A stretch of DNA of 64,000 bases from Aliihoeflea sp. 2WW. GTDB taxonomy: Bacteria > Pseudomonadota > Alphaproteobacteria > Rhizobiales > Rhizobiaceae. The position numbers and the translations under genes are program-made. The DNA is taken from the NCBI RefSeq assembly GCF_000497755.1, contig NZ_AYOD01000001.1:135459-199458 (forward strand), read 5' to 3'. The notes beneath the pieces were generated by a model, which did no database searches, was not told where the DNA came from, and saw nothing but the letters and a program-made list of their open reading frames with translations. Each line of letters opens with the position of its first letter. Position 1 is the first letter of the stretch. Below, piece after piece: positions 20,940 to 31,157 of this stretch.

Positions 20940-21776
20940 ATGGCACTCAAGAAATTCAATCCGGTAACGCCAGGCACCCGCCAGTTGGTCATCGTCGACC
21001 GCTCGGGCCTCTACAAGGGCAAGCCCGTCAAGGGTCTGACCGAGGGTCTGAAGTCGGCCGGCGGCCGCAACAATGCCGGTCGGGTCACTGCCCGTTACCA
21101 GGGCGGCGGTCACAAGCGTACCTACCGCATCATCGACTTTAAGCGTCGCAAGCATGACGTGTCGGCAACGGTCGAACGGATCGAGTACGATCCGAACCGC
21201 ACCGCCTTCATCGCGCTCTTGAAGTACGAGGACGGCGAGCTCGCCTACATCCTGGCGCCGCAGCGCCTGGCCGTCGGCGACAAGGTTGCCGCGGGCTCCA
21301 AGGCGCTCGACGTCAAGCCGGGCAATGCGATGCCGCTCGGCACGATGCCGGTCGGCACGATCGTCCACAATGTCGAGCTGAAGCCGGGCAAGGGCGGTCA
21401 AGTCGCTCGTTCGGCAGGGTCCTACGCCCAGCTCGTCGGTCGCGACCAGGGCATGGCGATTCTTCGCCTGAACTCGGGCGAACAGCGTCTCGTCCACGGC
21501 TCGTGCATGGCGACTGTCGGTGCGGTTTCGAACCCGGACCACGGCAACATCAATCTCGGCAAGGCCGGCCGTTCGCGCTGGCTCGGCAAGCGTCCTCATG
21601 TTCGCGGCGTCGCGATGAACCCGGTCGACCATCCGCATGGCGGTGGTGAAGGCCGCACCTCGGGCGGCCGTCATCCGGTCACGCCGTGGGGCAAGCCGAC
21701 CAAGGGCAAGAAGACGCGGTCCAACAAGTCGACCGACAAGTTCATCATGCGCTCGCGCCACGCGCGCAAGAGCTAA
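20940..21776 (+). CDS. rplB: 50S ribosomal protein L2
   Basis: L2 is needed for subunit joining and peptidyl transfer. The 278-residue protein starts [15 protein letters not shown] and carries the highly conserved [20 protein letters not shown] and the C-terminal signature [20 protein letters not shown], which includes the histidine near the active centre. Length is usual for bacteria. rpsS begins 15 bases later. Confidence 0.99.
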   Translation: MALKKFNPVTPGTRQLVIVDRSGLYKGKPVKGLTEGLKSAGGRNNAGRVTARYQGGGHKRTYRIIDFKRRKHDVSATVERIEYDPNRTAFIALLKYEDGELAYILAPQRLAVGDKVAAGSKALDVKPGNAMPLGTMPVGTIVHNVELKPGKGGQVARSAGSYAQLVGRDQGMAILRLNSGEQRLVHGSCMATVGAVSNPDHGNINLGKAGRSRWLGKRPHVRGVAMNPVDHPHGGGEGRTSGGRHPVTPWGKPTKGKKTRSNKSTDKFIMRSRHARKS

Positions 21777-21791
21777 GGAAAGGGTGTCAAC

Positions 21792-22070
21792 GTGACCCGT
21801 TCAGTTTGGAAAGGCCCGTTCGTCGACGGCTATCTGCTCAAGAAGGCGGATAAGGTTCGTGACGGCGGCCGCAACGAGGTGATCAAGATGTGGAGCCGCC
21901 GCTCCACCATCCTGCCGCAGTTCGTCGGCCTCACCTTTGGTGTCTATAACGGCCAGAAGCATATTCCCGTCTCCGTGAACGAGGAAATGGTCGGCCACAA
22001 ATTCGGTGAGTTCGCCCCGACCCGTACCTATTACGGCCATGGCGCGGACAAGAAGGCAAAGAGGAAGTAA
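21792..22070 (+). CDS. rpsS: 30S ribosomal protein S19
   Basis: S19 lies in the 30S head next to S13 and contacts the A-site finger. The 92-residue protein starts from GTG with [17 protein letters not shown] after an AGGAAAGGG ribosome-binding sequence. The signature [17 protein letters not shown] is present. The gene is two bases from rplV. Confidence 0.97.
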   Translation: MTRSVWKGPFVDGYLLKKADKVRDGGRNEVIKMWSRRSTILPQFVGLTFGVYNGQKHIPVSVNEEMVGHKFGEFAPTRTYYGHGADKKAKRK

Positions 22071-22072
22071 CG

Positions 22073-22462
22073 ATGGGCAAGGCCAAGGCTCCGCGCAGGC
22101 TTGCTGACAACGAGGCACGCGCCGTTCTGCGTACCATTCGCGTCAGCCCGCAGAAGCTCAATCTCGTTGCTGCCATGATCCGCGGCAAGAAGGTTGGCAC
22201 TGCGCTGAACGAACTCGAATTTTCGCGCAAGCGCATCGCAGAGACCGTCAAGAAGACGCTCGAATCGGCGATTGCGAACGCAGAAAACAATCACGACCTC
22301 GATGTCGACGCGCTGGTGGTTGCCGAGGCCTATGTCGGCAAGTCGATCGTCATGAAGCGCTTCCATGCTCGTGGCCGCGGCCGTGCATCGCGCATCGAGA
22401 AGCCGTTCTCGCATCTGACGATCGTCGTTCGTGAAGTCGAAGAGAAAGTGGAGGCCGCCTGA
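22073..22462 (+). CDS. rplV: 50S ribosomal protein L22
   Basis: L22 reaches into the exit tunnel opposite L4; its loop is a known site of macrolide-resistance changes. The 129-residue protein contains [15 protein letters not shown]-like [19 protein letters not shown] near residues 22-40 and the tunnel hairpin [20 protein letters not shown]. Its TGA stop shares a base with the rpsC start. Confidence 0.97.
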   Translation: MGKAKAPRRLADNEARAVLRTIRVSPQKLNLVAAMIRGKKVGTALNELEFSRKRIAETVKKTLESAIANAENNHDLDVDALVVAEAYVGKSIVMKRFHARGRGRASRIEKPFSHLTIVVREVEEKVEAA

Positions 22463-23169
22463 TGGGCCAGAAAATCAATCCGATCGGTCTGCGCCTCGGC
22501 ATCAACCGTACCTGGGATTCGCGCTGGTACGCGAACACCGGCGAGTACGGCAAGCTTCTCCACGAAGACCTGAAGATTCGCGCCTATCTCGAGAAGGAGC
22601 TGAAGCAGGCTGCCGTTTCGAAGGTCGTGATCGAGCGTCCGCACAGGAAGTGCCGCGTGACGATCCATGCGGCCCGTCCGGGCCTCATCATCGGCAAGAA
22701 GGGCGCGGACATCGAGAAGCTTCGCAAGAAGCTGACCGAGATGACCAAGTCTGACACGCATCTCAACATCGTCGAGGTTCGCAAGCCGGAGATCGACGCC
22801 ACGCTGATCGCCCAGTCGATCGCGCAGCAGCTCGAGCGCCGCGTCGCGTTCCGCCGCGCCATGAAGCGTGCTGTCCAGTCGGCCATGCGTCTTGGCGCTG
22901 AAGGCATCCGCATCAATTGCGGCGGCCGTCTCGGCGGCGCGGAAATCGCGCGTATGGAATGGTACCGCGAAGGTCGCGTTCCGCTTCACACGCTGCGCGC
23001 CGATGTCGATTACGGCACGGCCGAGGCACAGACTGCATACGGCATCTGCGGCGTGAAGGTCTGGGTGTTCAAGGGCGAGATCCTCGAGCACGACCCGATG
23101 GCTTCGGAACGTCGCGCCATTGAAGGCGATGCGCAGGGCGGCTCGGGCCGTCGTCGCGAAAACGCCTGA
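22462..23169 (+). CDS. rpsC: 30S ribosomal protein S3
   Basis: S3 forms part of the mRNA entry tunnel and its helicase activity. The 235-residue protein begins [19 protein letters not shown] domain follows with [18 protein letters not shown] (residues about 74-91), and the C-terminal domain has [20 protein letters not shown]. It overlaps rplV by one base and is followed after 27 bases by rplP. Confidence 0.98.
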   Translation: MGQKINPIGLRLGINRTWDSRWYANTGEYGKLLHEDLKIRAYLEKELKQAAVSKVVIERPHRKCRVTIHAARPGLIIGKKGADIEKLRKKLTEMTKSDTHLNIVEVRKPEIDATLIAQSIAQQLERRVAFRRAMKRAVQSAMRLGAEGIRINCGGRLGGAEIARMEWYREGRVPLHTLRADVDYGTAEAQTAYGICGVKVWVFKGEILEHDPMASERRAIEGDAQGGSGRRRENA

Positions 23170-23196
23170 ATGGCATAGCTATTTTGGAGAATTAGA

Positions 23197-23610
23197 ATGC
23201 TGCAGCCAAAGCGCACGAAGTTCCGCAAGCAGTTCAAGGGCCGTATCCACGGCACCGCGAAGGGCGGAACGGACCTCAATTTCGGCGGGTTCGGTCTGAA
23301 GGCGCTTGAGCCGAACCGGGTCACCGCCCGTGAGATCGAAGCCGCCCGCCGTGCCATCACGCGTCAGATGAAGCGTCAGGGCCGTGTCTGGATTCGGGTG
23401 TTCCCGGATCTGCCGGTGACGTCGAAGCCGACCGAAGTCCGCATGGGCAAGGGCAAGGGTTCGGTCGATTACTGGGCAGCCCGCGTCAAGCCGGGTCGCG
23501 TCATGTTCGAGATCGACGGTGTCTCCGAGGAGATCGCCCGCGAGGCGCTTCGTCTCGGCGCTGCCAAGCTTTCGGTTCGCACGCGCTTCGTACAGCGCAT
23601 CGCAGAGTAG
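23197..23610 (+). CDS. rplP: 50S ribosomal protein L16
   Basis: L16 helps position A-site tRNA and completes the 50S subunit. The 137-residue protein begins [16 protein letters not shown] and has the signature [20 protein letters not shown] and [17 protein letters not shown]. It lies between rpsC and rpmC, as in the standard S10 operon. Confidence 0.98.
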   Translation: MLQPKRTKFRKQFKGRIHGTAKGGTDLNFGGFGLKALEPNRVTAREIEAARRAITRQMKRQGRVWIRVFPDLPVTSKPTEVRMGKGKGSVDYWAARVKPGRVMFEIDGVSEEIAREALRLGAAKLSVRTRFVQRIAE

Positions 23611-23623
23611 GAAAGGGCTGATC

Positions 23624-23824
23624 ATGAAGGCCTCTGACGTTCGGGCAAAGACGCTCGATGAGCTCAATGACGACCTGGCTGCGCTGAAGAAGGAGCAGTT
23701 CAACCTGCGCTTCCAAAAGGCGACCGGCCAGATCGAGAAAACCGCGCGCGTGAAGGAAGTCCGTCGGGACATCGCGCGCATCAAGACGATCGCTGCCGAG
23801 AAGTCGGCCGGCAAGAAGGCTTAA
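23624..23824 (+). CDS. rpmC: 50S ribosomal protein L29
   Basis: L29 sits beside L23 at the tunnel exit. The 66-residue helical protein begins [18 protein letters not shown] and has [20 protein letters not shown]. The ATG at 23,624, preceded by GGAAAGGG, was taken as the start; a longer in-frame reading would overlap rplP by 90 bases and has no homology. rpsQ follows after 11 bases. Confidence 0.97.
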   Translation: MKASDVRAKTLDELNDDLAALKKEQFNLRFQKATGQIEKTARVKEVRRDIARIKTIAAEKSAGKKA

Positions 23825-23835
23825 GGACGAAGAAC

Positions 23836-24090
23836 ATGCCAAAGCGCATCATGCAGGGCACGGTCGTCTCGGACAAGAACGACAAGACGGTCGTGGTCAA
23901 GATCGAGCGTCGCTTCACCCATCCGGTGATGAAGAAGACCGTTCGCCAGACGAAGAAGTACAAGGCGCACGACGAGAACAACGCCTGCAAGGTGGGCGAT
24001 TTCGTCTTCATCCAGGAGTCGGCGCCGATCTCCAAGGACAAGAAGTGGGTCGTGATCGAAAATCCGTCCCAGGCGGCCTCGGCCGAGTAA
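23836..24090 (+). CDS. rpsQ: 30S ribosomal protein S17
   Basis: S17 is a primary 16S rRNA-binding protein with an OB fold. The 84-residue protein starts [20 protein letters not shown] and has the signature [19 protein letters not shown] near the C-terminus. The 70-base spacer to rplN is longer than its neighbours but shows no clear signal. Confidence 0.97.
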   Translation: MPKRIMQGTVVSDKNDKTVVVKIERRFTHPVMKKTVRQTKKYKAHDENNACKVGDFVFIQESAPISKDKKWVVIENPSQAASAE

Positions 24091-24160
24091 GAACGAAACT
24101 TGATAAAGCCGGAGAGTGCGTATATGAGCCGCTCTCCAACGAATAAGAAGGCGGCCAGTC

Positions 24161-24529
24161 ATGATTCAGATGCAAACAAACCTCGACGTGGCGGATAATT
24201 CCGGCGCACGTCGTGTCATGTGCATCAAGGTGCTGGGCGGCTCGAAGCGGAAGTATGCCTCCGTTGGCGACATCATTGTCGTCTCCGTGAAGGAAGCCAT
24301 TCCGCGCGGCCGCGTTAAGAAGGGTGACGTGATGAAGGCGGTCGTGGTTCGCACGGCCAAGGACATCCGTCGTCCGGACGGCAGCGTGATCCGTTTCGAC
24401 AAGAACGCAGCCGTTCTCGTCGATAACAAGAAAGAGCCGGTGGGCACTCGTATCTTCGGTCCCGTTCCGCGCGAGCTTCGCGCGAAGAACCACATGAAGA
24501 TCATTTCGCTTGCACCGGAAGTGCTTTAA
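24161..24529 (+). CDS. rplN: 50S ribosomal protein L14
   Basis: L14 is at the subunit interface, near the bridge with 16S rRNA, and binds the silencing factor RsfS. The 122-residue protein starts [20 protein letters not shown], which is the universal L14 beginning, and contains [16 protein letters not shown] and [10 protein letters not shown]. It opens the spc operon. rplX follows after 12 bases. Confidence 0.98.
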   Translation: MIQMQTNLDVADNSGARRVMCIKVLGGSKRKYASVGDIIVVSVKEAIPRGRVKKGDVMKAVVVRTAKDIRRPDGSVIRFDKNAAVLVDNKKEPVGTRIFGPVPRELRAKNHMKIISLAPEVL

Positions 24530-24541
24530 GGGGCCGGGAAG

Positions 24542-24853
24542 ATGCAGAAGATTCGTAAGGGCGACAAGGTCGTCGTTCTGGCCGGCAAGGACAAGGGCCG
24601 TACCGGTGAAGTCGTGCAGGTGATGCCGAAGGAAGACAAGGCTGTCGTCCGCGGCGTCAACATGATTGCGCGCCACCAGAAGCAGTCCGCTTCGCAGGAA
24701 GGCGGCATCATCCGCAAGGAAGCCCCCCTCCATCTGTCCAATATCGCGATCGCCGACCCCAAGGACAACAAGCCGACCCGCGTCGGCTTCGATTTCCGCG
24801 ACGGCAAGAAGGTCCGTATCGCCAAGCGTTCCGGAGAAGTGATCAATGGCTGA
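24542..24853 (+). CDS. rplX: 50S ribosomal protein L24
   Basis: L24 is an assembly-initiating protein on the solvent side of the 50S subunit. The 103-residue protein starts [20 protein letters not shown], a KOW motif that is the hallmark of L24, and continues with [12 protein letters not shown]. It overlaps rplE by eight bases, which suggests coupled translation. Confidence 0.97.
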   Translation: MQKIRKGDKVVVLAGKDKGRTGEVVQVMPKEDKAVVRGVNMIARHQKQSASQEGGIIRKEAPLHLSNIAIADPKDNKPTRVGFDFRDGKKVRIAKRSGEVING

Positions 24854-25403
24854 GTCCAAGTATGAGCCCCGGCTCAAGAAGCTCTACGGCGAGACGATCC
24901 GCAAGGCGCTCCAGGAAGAGTTCAACTACGCCAACGAGATGATGATCCCGCGTCTCGACAAAGTGGTCATCAACATGGGCGTCGGCGAAGCGACCGGCGA
25001 TTCCAAGAAGCCTTCGGTCGCCGCGGAAGATCTCGCGATGATCGCCGGCCAGAAGCCCGTCGTCACGCGTGCCCGCACGTCGATCGCCGGCTTCAAGGTG
25101 CGTGAAGGCATGCCGATCGGCGCCAAGGTCACCCTTCGCCAGGACCGCATGTACGATTTCATCGATCGTCTGGTGACGATCGCTCTTCCGCGCGTTCGCG
25201 ACTTCCGGGGCCTCAACCCCAAGAGCTTCGACGGCCGTGGCAACTTCGCCATGGGCGTGAAGGAGCACATCGTGTTCCCCGAGATCAATTACGACAAGGT
25301 CGACCAGATCTGGGGAATGGACATCATCGTTTGTACGACTGCCCGGTCGGATGACGAGGCACGAGCACTGCTCAAGGCCTTGAACTTCCCGTTCCGCCAG
25401 TAA
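24846..25403 (+). CDS. rplE: 50S ribosomal protein L5
   Basis: L5 binds 5S rRNA and contacts S13 across the subunit interface. The 185-residue protein has [15 protein letters not shown] near residues 36-50, [17 protein letters not shown] and [20 protein letters not shown]. Its start lies inside the last codons of rplX. rpsN follows after 26 bases. Confidence 0.98.
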   Translation: MAESKYEPRLKKLYGETIRKALQEEFNYANEMMIPRLDKVVINMGVGEATGDSKKPSVAAEDLAMIAGQKPVVTRARTSIAGFKVREGMPIGAKVTLRQDRMYDFIDRLVTIALPRVRDFRGLNPKSFDGRGNFAMGVKEHIVFPEINYDKVDQIWGMDIIVCTTARSDDEARALLKALNFPFRQ

Positions 25404-25429
25404 CGGCAGCGAATAAAGGACATATCTGA

Positions 25430-25735
25430 ATGGCTAAGACCAGCTCAGTCGAGAAGAACCAGAAGCGCGCGAAGCTTGTGAAGCGTTTCGCCAACAAGCG
25501 CGCCGATCTGAAGGCGATCATCATGGACCAGGACCGTCCGATGGATGAGCGCTTCCGTGCGCAGCTCGAACTCGCAGCCCTGCCGCGCAACTCGTCGAAG
25601 ACCCGCGTGCGCAATCGCTGCGAAGTCACCGGTCGTCCGCGCGCCTACTACCGCAAGCTCAAGATGAGCCGTATTGCGATGCGCGAGCTCGGCAATAACG
25701 GCCTCATCCCCGGCCTCGTCAAGTCAAGCTGGTAA
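25430..25735 (+). CDS. rpsN: 30S ribosomal protein S14 (zinc-free type)
   Basis: S14 is in the 30S head next to S3 and S10. The 101-residue protein has the signature [20 protein letters not shown] near residues 63-82. Only one cysteine is present, so the CxxC pairs of the zinc-binding form are absent; this is the longer, zinc-independent C- type usual in proteobacteria. rpsH follows after 12 bases with a good AAGGAGG. Confidence 0.97.
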   Translation: MAKTSSVEKNQKRAKLVKRFANKRADLKAIIMDQDRPMDERFRAQLELAALPRNSSKTRVRNRCEVTGRPRAYYRKLKMSRIAMRELGNNGLIPGLVKSSW

Positions 25736-25747
25736 GGAGGATATTCC

Positions 25748-26146
25748 ATGTCCATGAGTGATCCTCTCGGCGATATGCTGACCCGCATCCGCAACGCCTA
25801 CGGCCGCAAGAAGACCAAGGTCTCCACGCCCGCCTCTCGCCTGCGCGCCCGCGTTCTCGAAGTCCTGAAGTCCGAAGGCTACATCCGCGACTACGCCCAG
25901 GTCGACTATGACAACGGCAAGTCGGAAATCGAGATCGAGCTGAAGTACTTTGAAGGCCAGCCGGTGATCCGCGAGATCGCCCGCGTGTCGAAGCCGGGCC
26001 GTCGCGTTTACGTGTCGGTCAAGTCGATCCCGCAGGTTGCCAACGGTCTCGGCATTGCCATTCTCTCCACGCCGAAGGGCGTCATGGCGGACCATCAGGC
26101 CCGCGAAGAGAACGTCGGCGGCGAGATTCTCTGCCAGATCTTCTGA
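25748..26146 (+). CDS. rpsH: 30S ribosomal protein S8
   Basis: S8 is a primary 16S rRNA binder. In E. coli it also represses the spc operon. The 132-residue protein begins [20 protein letters not shown]; a second ATG two codons on is possible, but AAGGAGG is well placed for the first. The C-terminal motif [20 protein letters not shown] is typical. rplF starts 40 bases later. Confidence 0.97.
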   Translation: MSMSDPLGDMLTRIRNAYGRKKTKVSTPASRLRARVLEVLKSEGYIRDYAQVDYDNGKSEIEIELKYFEGQPVIREIARVSKPGRRVYVSVKSIPQVANGLGIAILSTPKGVMADHQAREENVGGEILCQIF

Positions 26147-26186
26147 TCGGCTTCTCGAAACATAAGAAGAAGACGAGGACAACGAC

Positions 26187-26720
26187 ATGTCTCGTATCGG
26201 CAAGAAGCCTCTCTCCGTCCCGCAGGGCGTGACCGCGACCGTCGATGGCCGCACCGTCAGCGCCAAGGGCCCGAAGGGCGAACTGAAATACGTCGTCAAC
26301 GACGAAGTTCTGGTCAAGCTGGAAGACGGCGCGATCCAGGTTTCGCCGCGTGACGAATCCAAGGATGCGCGTTCGAAGTGGGGCATGTCCCGCACCCGGA
26401 TCGAGAACATCCTCCAGGGCGTCAAGGACGGCTTCGAGCGCAAGCTCGAGATCACCGGCGTCGGCTACCGTGCCGCCATGCAGGGCAAGAACCTGCAACT
26501 CGCACTCGGTTTCAGCCACGACGTCGTCTACCAGACGCCCGAAGGCATCACGATCCAGGTCACCAAGCCGACCGAGATCGTGGTCAGCGGCATTGACAAG
26601 CAGCAGGTTGGTCAGGTAGCAGCCGAAATCCGTGAGTACCGTCCGCCGGAGCCCTACAAGGGCAAGGGCGTTCGTTATGCCGGCGAACGTATCGTTCGCA
26701 AGGAAGGCAAGAAGAAGTAA
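26187..26720 (+). CDS. rplF: 50S ribosomal protein L6
   Basis: L6 lies near the sarcin-ricin loop and the factor-binding site. The 177-residue protein starts [18 protein letters not shown] and has the C-terminal signature [16 protein letters not shown]. The internal repeat of two similar domains is evident from [20 protein letters not shown] and the later [17 protein letters not shown] terminator-like hairpin follows 14 bases after its stop. Confidence 0.98.
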   Translation: MSRIGKKPLSVPQGVTATVDGRTVSAKGPKGELKYVVNDEVLVKLEDGAIQVSPRDESKDARSKWGMSRTRIENILQGVKDGFERKLEITGVGYRAAMQGKNLQLALGFSHDVVYQTPEGITIQVTKPTEIVVSGIDKQQVGQVAAEIREYRPPEPYKGKGVRYAGERIVRKEGKKK

Positions 26721-26733
26721 AATCGAAACGCCA

Positions 26734-26788
26734 CGGGGTGCGGCCGCGGGAAGCATTTGCTTACCGCACAGGGCCGGCCCCGTTTTTC
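26734..26788 (+). terminator. Terminator-like structure between rplF and rplR
   Basis: ACGGGG (26734-26739) pairs with CCCCGT (26779-26784), which runs into TTTT. Inner stems TGCGG/CCGCA and GAAGC/GCTT stack inside. It stands in the middle of the spc operon, so it probably attenuates or punctuates rather than stops transcription. Confidence 0.55.
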
Positions 26789-26806
26789 AAGGCAGGGAAT
26801 TGAATA

Positions 26807-27166
26807 ATGGCTTCCAAGGAATCCGCGCTCAAGCGCGCTTCGCGCGTTCGTCGCCAGATCAAGAAGGTCGCAGGCGAGCGTCCGCGTCTTTCGGTCCACC
26901 GTTCGTCGAAGCACATCTATGTGCAGCTCATCGATGACGCCAACGGCCACACGATCGCTTCGGCTTCGACGCTTGAGAAGGACCTCAAGGGTTCGCTCAA
27001 GACCGGCGCCGACTCGGCTGCTGCGGCTGCCGTCGGCAAGCTCGTCGCCGAACGCGCCGTCAAGGCCGGCGTCAAGGACGTCGTTTTCGATCGCGGGGCG
27101 TACATCTATCACGGCCGCGTCAAGGCGCTTGCCGATGCCGCCCGCGAAGGCGGTCTGAACTTCTAA
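26807..27166 (+). CDS. rplR: 50S ribosomal protein L18
   Basis: L18 binds 5S rRNA with L5 and L25. The 119-residue protein starts [20 protein letters not shown] and has [20 protein letters not shown] and the C-terminal [20 protein letters not shown]. It is flanked on both sides by terminator-like hairpins, which is unusual within an operon of this kind. Confidence 0.97.
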   Translation: MASKESALKRASRVRRQIKKVAGERPRLSVHRSSKHIYVQLIDDANGHTIASASTLEKDLKGSLKTGADSAAAAAVGKLVAERAVKAGVKDVVFDRGAYIYHGRVKALADAAREGGLNF

Positions 27167-27173
27167 CCGGGCA

Positions 27174-27201
27174 GGGGCGGTACTTCCGCCCCGGTCTTTT
27201 T
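27174..27201 (+). terminator. Terminator-like hairpin between rplR and rpsE
   Basis: GGGGCGG pairs with CCGCCCC around TACTT and is followed by GGTCTTTTTT. It looks like an intrinsic terminator, but rpsE lies just 38 bases further on and is essential, so only partial termination makes sense. Confidence 0.6.
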
Positions 27202-27238
27202 TGCAACCCGTGCTTCCGGAAAAAAATAAGGACAGGAT

Positions 27239-27802
27239 ATGGCACAGGATCGTAGGGAAGGTGGTCGCGGACGCGACCGCGAAGAGCGCGACGACGGGTT
27301 CGTCGACAAGCTGGTTCACATCAACCGCGTCGCCAAGGTGGTCAAGGGTGGCCGTCGCTTCGGCTTCGCCGCCCTCGTCGTCGTCGGCGACCAGAAGGGC
27401 CGCGTCGGCTTCGGTCACGGCAAGGCGCGCGAAGTGCCGGAAGCCATCCGCAAGGCTACCGAAAGCGCCAAGCGCGACATGATCTTCGTGCCGCTGCGCG
27501 ATGGTCGTACGCTGCACCATGACGTCAATGGCCGTCACGGCGCCGGCAAGGTTCTGCTGCGCACCGCCAAGGCCGGTACGGGCATCATCGCGGGTGGCCC
27601 GATGCGCGCCGTCTTCGAAACGCTCGGCATGCACGACGTCGTCGCCAAGTCGATGGGTTCCTCGAACCCGTACAACATGGTTCGCGCCACGTTCGACGCG
27701 CTGAAGCACCAGCTTCACCCGAAGGACGTCGCAGCCCAGCGCGGCATCAAGTACTCGACGCTTCAGGCGCGCCGCGGCGCTGCCGTGTCGTCCGAAGAGT
27801 AG
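27239..27802 (+). CDS. rpsE: 30S ribosomal protein S5
   Basis: S5 shapes the mRNA entry site and affects decoding accuracy. The 187-residue protein has an arginine-rich N-terminal extension ([19 protein letters not shown]) and then the S5 signature [20 protein letters not shown] and [20 protein letters not shown]. The C-terminal domain includes [16 protein letters not shown]. It is longer than the E. coli protein because of this extension. rpmD follows after ten bases. Confidence 0.98.
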   Translation: MAQDRREGGRGRDREERDDGFVDKLVHINRVAKVVKGGRRFGFAALVVVGDQKGRVGFGHGKAREVPEAIRKATESAKRDMIFVPLRDGRTLHHDVNGRHGAGKVLLRTAKAGTGIIAGGPMRAVFETLGMHDVVAKSMGSSNPYNMVRATFDALKHQLHPKDVAAQRGIKYSTLQARRGAAVSSEE

Positions 27803-27812
27803 GATTGGTTAG

Positions 27813-28007
27813 ATGGCCAAGAAGGCAAAGACGCTGACGGTCGAGCAGATCGGTAGCCCCATTCGCCGTCCGGACGCGCAGCGCGCAACGCTCGTCGGTC
27901 TCGGACTGAACAAGATGCATCGTCGCCGCACCCTGGAGGATACCCCTTCGGTTCGCGGCATGATCGCCAAGGTGCAGCACCTCGTCCGCGTCGTGGACGA
28001 GGCGTAA
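27813..28007 (+). CDS. rpmD: 50S ribosomal protein L30
   Basis: L30 is a small surface protein of the large subunit. The 64-residue sequence has [20 protein letters not shown] followed by [19 protein letters not shown], the usual L30 signature. It lies between rpsE and rplO, as in most spc operons. Confidence 0.96.
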   Translation: MAKKAKTLTVEQIGSPIRRPDAQRATLVGLGLNKMHRRRTLEDTPSVRGMIAKVQHLVRVVDEA

Positions 28008-28022
28008 GCAGGAGCGACAGAC

Positions 28023-28496
28023 ATGAAACTCAACGAACTTCGTGACGTCGACGGCGCAACGCACTCGCGCAAGCGCGTCGGTCGCGGCATCGGCTCCGGC
28101 AAGGGCAAGACCTCCGGCCGTGGCGTGAAGGGCCAGAGCTCGCGCTCGGGCGTCGCCATCAACGGCTTCGAGGGCGGCCAGATGCCGATCTATCGTCGCC
28201 TGCCGAAGCGCGGCTTCAAGAACCCGTTCAGCAAGAGCTTCAACGAGATCTCGGTCGGCAAGGTTCAGGAAGCCATCGATTCGGGTCGTCTCGACGGCAA
28301 GAAGGCCGTGACGATCGAAGCGCTGGTCGAGGCCCGCCTTATCCGCCGCGCCAAGGACGGCGTTCGCCTCCTCGGCTCGGGCGAGATCAAGTCGAAGGTC
28401 TCCTTCGACATCGCCGGCGCTTCCAAGTCGGCGATCGAGAAGGTCGAGAAGGCCGGCGGCTCCGTCAAGGTGCCGGAAAAGGCCGCCGCCGAGTAA
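28023..28496 (+). CDS. rplO: 50S ribosomal protein L15
   Basis: L15 is a late-assembly protein of the 50S subunit. The 157-residue protein begins [20 protein letters not shown] and has the glycine-rich [19 protein letters not shown] followed by [21 protein letters not shown] hairpin in the 171-base spacer after it separates it from secY. Confidence 0.98.
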   Translation: MKLNELRDVDGATHSRKRVGRGIGSGKGKTSGRGVKGQSSRSGVAINGFEGGQMPIYRRLPKRGFKNPFSKSFNEISVGKVQEAIDSGRLDGKKAVTIEALVEARLIRRAKDGVRLLGSGEIKSKVSFDIAGASKSAIEKVEKAGGSVKVPEKAAAE

Positions 28497-28522
28497 TCGC
28501 GGTGCGCAACTGAAATACCCTA

Positions 28523-28544
28523 GCGGCGGCCTTCGAGCCGCCGC
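28523..28544 (+). promoter_or_regulatory. Hairpin between rplO and secY
   Basis: GCGGCGGC pairs with GCCGCCGC around CTTCGA, 26 bases after the rplO stop. Only TTGCAT follows, so terminator strength should be low. It may lower secY transcription relative to the ribosomal genes. Confidence 0.5.
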
Positions 28545-28667
28545 TTGCATATTGTCGGGCGTGGCCTTATGTCGTGCCTTCCACGGCTTGCACCGACGGA
28601 CAGTGCGTGACAGGTTTTCCGCGCGCCGGCTTTTCCTCGGCTGATCCGCCTGCGTTCGGAGAGACTA

Positions 28668-30008
28668 ATGGCATCTGCAGCAGAACAACTTGCCGCAAAT
28701 CTGAATTTCGCGGCCTTCTCGAAGGCCGAAGACCTCAAGAAGCGAATCTGGTTCACGCTGGGTGCGCTGCTGGTCTATCGGCTCGGCACCTACATCCCGA
28801 TGCCGGGCATCAATCCGGACGCATTCGCGCAGGCATTCCAGCAGCAGTCGGGTGGCGTGCTCGGCATGTTCAACATGTTCGCCGGCGGCGCCGTCGAGCG
28901 CATGGCGATCTTTGCGCTGGGCATCATGCCCTACATTTCCGCCTCCATCATCATGCAGCTCATGACGGCCGTCGTGCCGACGCTCGAGCAGTTGAAGAAG
29001 GAAGGCGAGCAGGGCCGCAAGGTCATCAACCAGTATACGCGCTACGGCACGGTGCTCCTGGCGACGGTCCAGGCATACGGCATCGCCGTCGGCCTCGAGG
29101 GCGGCGCGAACATCGTCACCGATCCGGGCTGGTTCTTCCGCATTTCGGCCGTCATCACGCTGGTCGGCGGCACCATGTTCCTGATGTGGCTCGGCGAGCA
29201 GATCACCGCGCGTGGCCTCGGCAACGGCATTTCGCTGATCATCTTCGCCGGCATCGTGGCGGGGCTGCCGTCTGCGATCTCCGGAACGCTCGAACTCGGC
29301 CGCACCGGCGCGCTTTCGACCGGCCTCATCCTCGCGATCCTTACGCTCGCGGTCGTCCTCATCGGCATCATCGTCTTCTTCGAGCGCGCCCAGCGACGGC
29401 TCCTGATCCAGTATCCGAAGCGCCAGGTCGGCAACCGCATGTTCCAGGGCGACACGTCGCATCTGCCGCTGAAGCTCAACACTGCGGGTGTCATTCCGGC
29501 GATCTTCGCGTCCTCGCTGCTGCTTCTGCCAGCGACCGCCGCCGGCTTCTCGGACACGACGAACCTGCCGGCCTGGGCGAACTCGGTTCTTGCCGCGCTC
29601 GGCCATGGCCAGCCGCTCTACATGTTGCTCTACGCCGGCCTGATCGGTTTCTTCGCCTTCTTCTACACGGCGATCGTCTTCAATCCGAAGGACACCGCAG
29701 ATCAGCTCAAGAAGCATTCGGGCTTCATTCCCGGCTATCGTCCCGGCGAGCGCACGGCCGAGTATATCGACTATGTGCTGACTCGCATTACGGTCGTCGG
29801 CGCGATCTATCTGATCGTGGTCTGTCTGGTTCCCGAGTTCCTGATCTCGGCTACCGGCGTGCCGTTCTATCTCGGCGGGACGTCGTTGCTGATCGTCGTC
29901 AGCGTCACGCTCGACACGGTCGCCCAGATGCAGGGCCACCTCATTGCCCATCAGTATGAAGGGCTGATCAAGAAGTCGAAGCTCCGGGGGGGCAAGAGGG
30001 GACGATGA
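28668..30008 (+). CDS. secY: Preprotein translocase subunit SecY
   Basis: SecY forms the protein-conducting channel of the inner membrane together with SecE. The 446-residue protein has ten hydrophobic segments. Signature 1 reads [17 protein letters not shown] near residue 37, and signature 2 lies at [20 protein letters not shown] (about residues 83-102). The C-terminal cytoplasmic loop has [17 protein letters not shown]. Its last codon overlaps the adk start by four bases, so the two are translated in tandem. Confidence 0.98.
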   Translation: MASAAEQLAANLNFAAFSKAEDLKKRIWFTLGALLVYRLGTYIPMPGINPDAFAQAFQQQSGGVLGMFNMFAGGAVERMAIFALGIMPYISASIIMQLMTAVVPTLEQLKKEGEQGRKVINQYTRYGTVLLATVQAYGIAVGLEGGANIVTDPGWFFRISAVITLVGGTMFLMWLGEQITARGLGNGISLIIFAGIVAGLPSAISGTLELGRTGALSTGLILAILTLAVVLIGIIVFFERAQRRLLIQYPKRQVGNRMFQGDTSHLPLKLNTAGVIPAIFASSLLLLPATAAGFSDTTNLPAWANSVLAALGHGQPLYMLLYAGLIGFFAFFYTAIVFNPKDTADQLKKHSGFIPGYRPGERTAEYIDYVLTRITVVGAIYLIVVCLVPEFLISATGVPFYLGGTSLLIVVSVTLDTVAQMQGHLIAHQYEGLIKKSKLRGGKRGR

Positions 30009-30592
30009 GACTGATACTGCTTGGACCGCCCGGCGCGGGGAAGGGAACGCAGGCGCAGCGACTGGTCGAGCGTCATGGCATACCGCAGCTTTCCACGGGG
30101 GACATGCTGCGCTCGGCCGTCGCCAACGGCACCGAGATCGGCAAGCGCGCCAAGGCCATCATGGATTCGGGCGAACTCGTCTCGGATGCGGTCGTCAACC
30201 AGATCGTTTCCGATCGCATCGACGAGCCGGACTGCCGCAAGGGGTTCATCCTCGACGGCTTCCCGCGCACGGTGGCGCAGGCCGAAGCCCTGGCGGAAAT
30301 GCTGGCGCACAAGGGCCAGAAGCTCGATGCCGTGATCGAACTCAAGGTCGATGAGACGGCGCTGGTCGAGCGGATGAAGAAGCGGGTCGCGGACACGCTG
30401 GCAGCCGGCGGCTCGGTTCGGGCCGACGACAATCCCGAATCGTTCGCCAAGCGCCTCGACGAGTACCGCCAGAAGACGGCGCCTCTCTCTGCGCATTATC
30501 GCCAGACAGGCGAACTGGTCACCATCGACGGCATGCAGGACATGGACACCGTCACCGCCGAGATCGAGGATATTCTCGTCAAGGCGAACTGA
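30005..30592 (+). CDS. adk: Adenylate kinase
   Basis: Adenylate kinase equilibrates ATP, ADP and AMP in the cytosol. The 195-residue protein has the P-loop [10 protein letters not shown] (residues 7-16), the AMP-binding motif [10 protein letters not shown] and the signature [16 protein letters not shown]. It is the short form: the LID domain with a zinc site found in 214-residue enzymes is replaced by a brief loop around residue 125-135. It overlaps secY by four bases. adk after secY is a common arrangement. Confidence 0.98.
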   Translation: MRLILLGPPGAGKGTQAQRLVERHGIPQLSTGDMLRSAVANGTEIGKRAKAIMDSGELVSDAVVNQIVSDRIDEPDCRKGFILDGFPRTVAQAEALAEMLAHKGQKLDAVIELKVDETALVERMKKRVADTLAAGGSVRADDNPESFAKRLDEYRQKTAPLSAHYRQTGELVTIDGMQDMDTVTAEIEDILVKAN

Positions 30593-30604
30593 AGTCGGGC
30601 GGGG

Positions 30605-30633
30605 TTGACCCGCCGGCCGAGTTGCCCTATAGC
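30605..30633 (+). promoter_or_regulatory. Promoter for rpsM-rpsK-rpoA-rplQ
   Basis: TTGACC (30605-30610) and TATAGC (30628-30633) are separated by exactly 17 bases. This is the best sigma-70-type match seen in the window and lies 148 bases before rpsM, right after adk. It should start a separate alpha-operon transcript. Confidence 0.65.
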
Positions 30634-30780
30634 GGCGCGTCTCCCAATTCGTGAACGGGGCGCGCTGCTTTGGTGCTGGCGCCCCTCATGGCGCAGGAAA
30701 ACACCCGCAAGGGCCGGCCTCCACCGGACGCGGGCATAAACAGAAATTTCGGCAAAAGCCGACCCGAGATGGAGAAGAAG

Positions 30781-31149
30781 ATGGCCCGTATAGCTGGCGT
30801 CAACATTCCGACCAACAAGCGCGTCATCATCGCGCTTCAGTACATTCACGGCATCGGCGCGAAGTTCGCTTCCGAGATCGTCGAGAAGGTCGGCATTCCC
30901 GTCGATCGTCGCGTCAATCAGCTCACCGACGCCGAAGTGCTGCAGATCCGCGAAGCGATCGACCGCGACTACAAGGTCGAGGGCGATCTGCGCCGCGAAG
31001 TCTCGATGAACATCAAGCGTCTGATGGACCTGGGCTGCTACCGCGGCCTGCGCCACCGTCGTTCGCTGCCGGTTCGCGGCCAGCGCACGCACACCAACGC
31101 CCGCACCCGCAAGGGTCCGGCGAAGGCCATTCAGGGCAAGAAGAAGTAA
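30781..31149 (+). CDS. rpsM: 30S ribosomal protein S13
   Basis: S13 sits at the top of the 30S head and contacts P-site tRNA and L5. The 122-residue protein begins [20 protein letters not shown], the universal S13 start, and has [20 protein letters not shown] and [17 protein letters not shown] at the C-terminus. This ATG was chosen over an in-frame one 37 codons earlier, which has no homology. The spacer after it holds an unusual inverted repeat. Confidence 0.98.
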   Translation: MARIAGVNIPTNKRVIIALQYIHGIGAKFASEIVEKVGIPVDRRVNQLTDAEVLQIREAIDRDYKVEGDLRREVSMNIKRLMDLGCYRGLRHRRSLPVRGQRTHTNARTRKGPAKAIQGKKK

Positions 31150-31157
31150 TTCGGAGG

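Noticed and set aside
28665-29951. Minus-strand reading frame opposite secY
   Set aside because: It lies entirely inside secY and has the composition of a mirrored reading frame, not of a protein.
30670-30780. Longer N-terminus of rpsM
   Set aside because: Universal S13 sequences begin at MARIAGVN; the extra 37 codons have no homology and overlap the promoter region.
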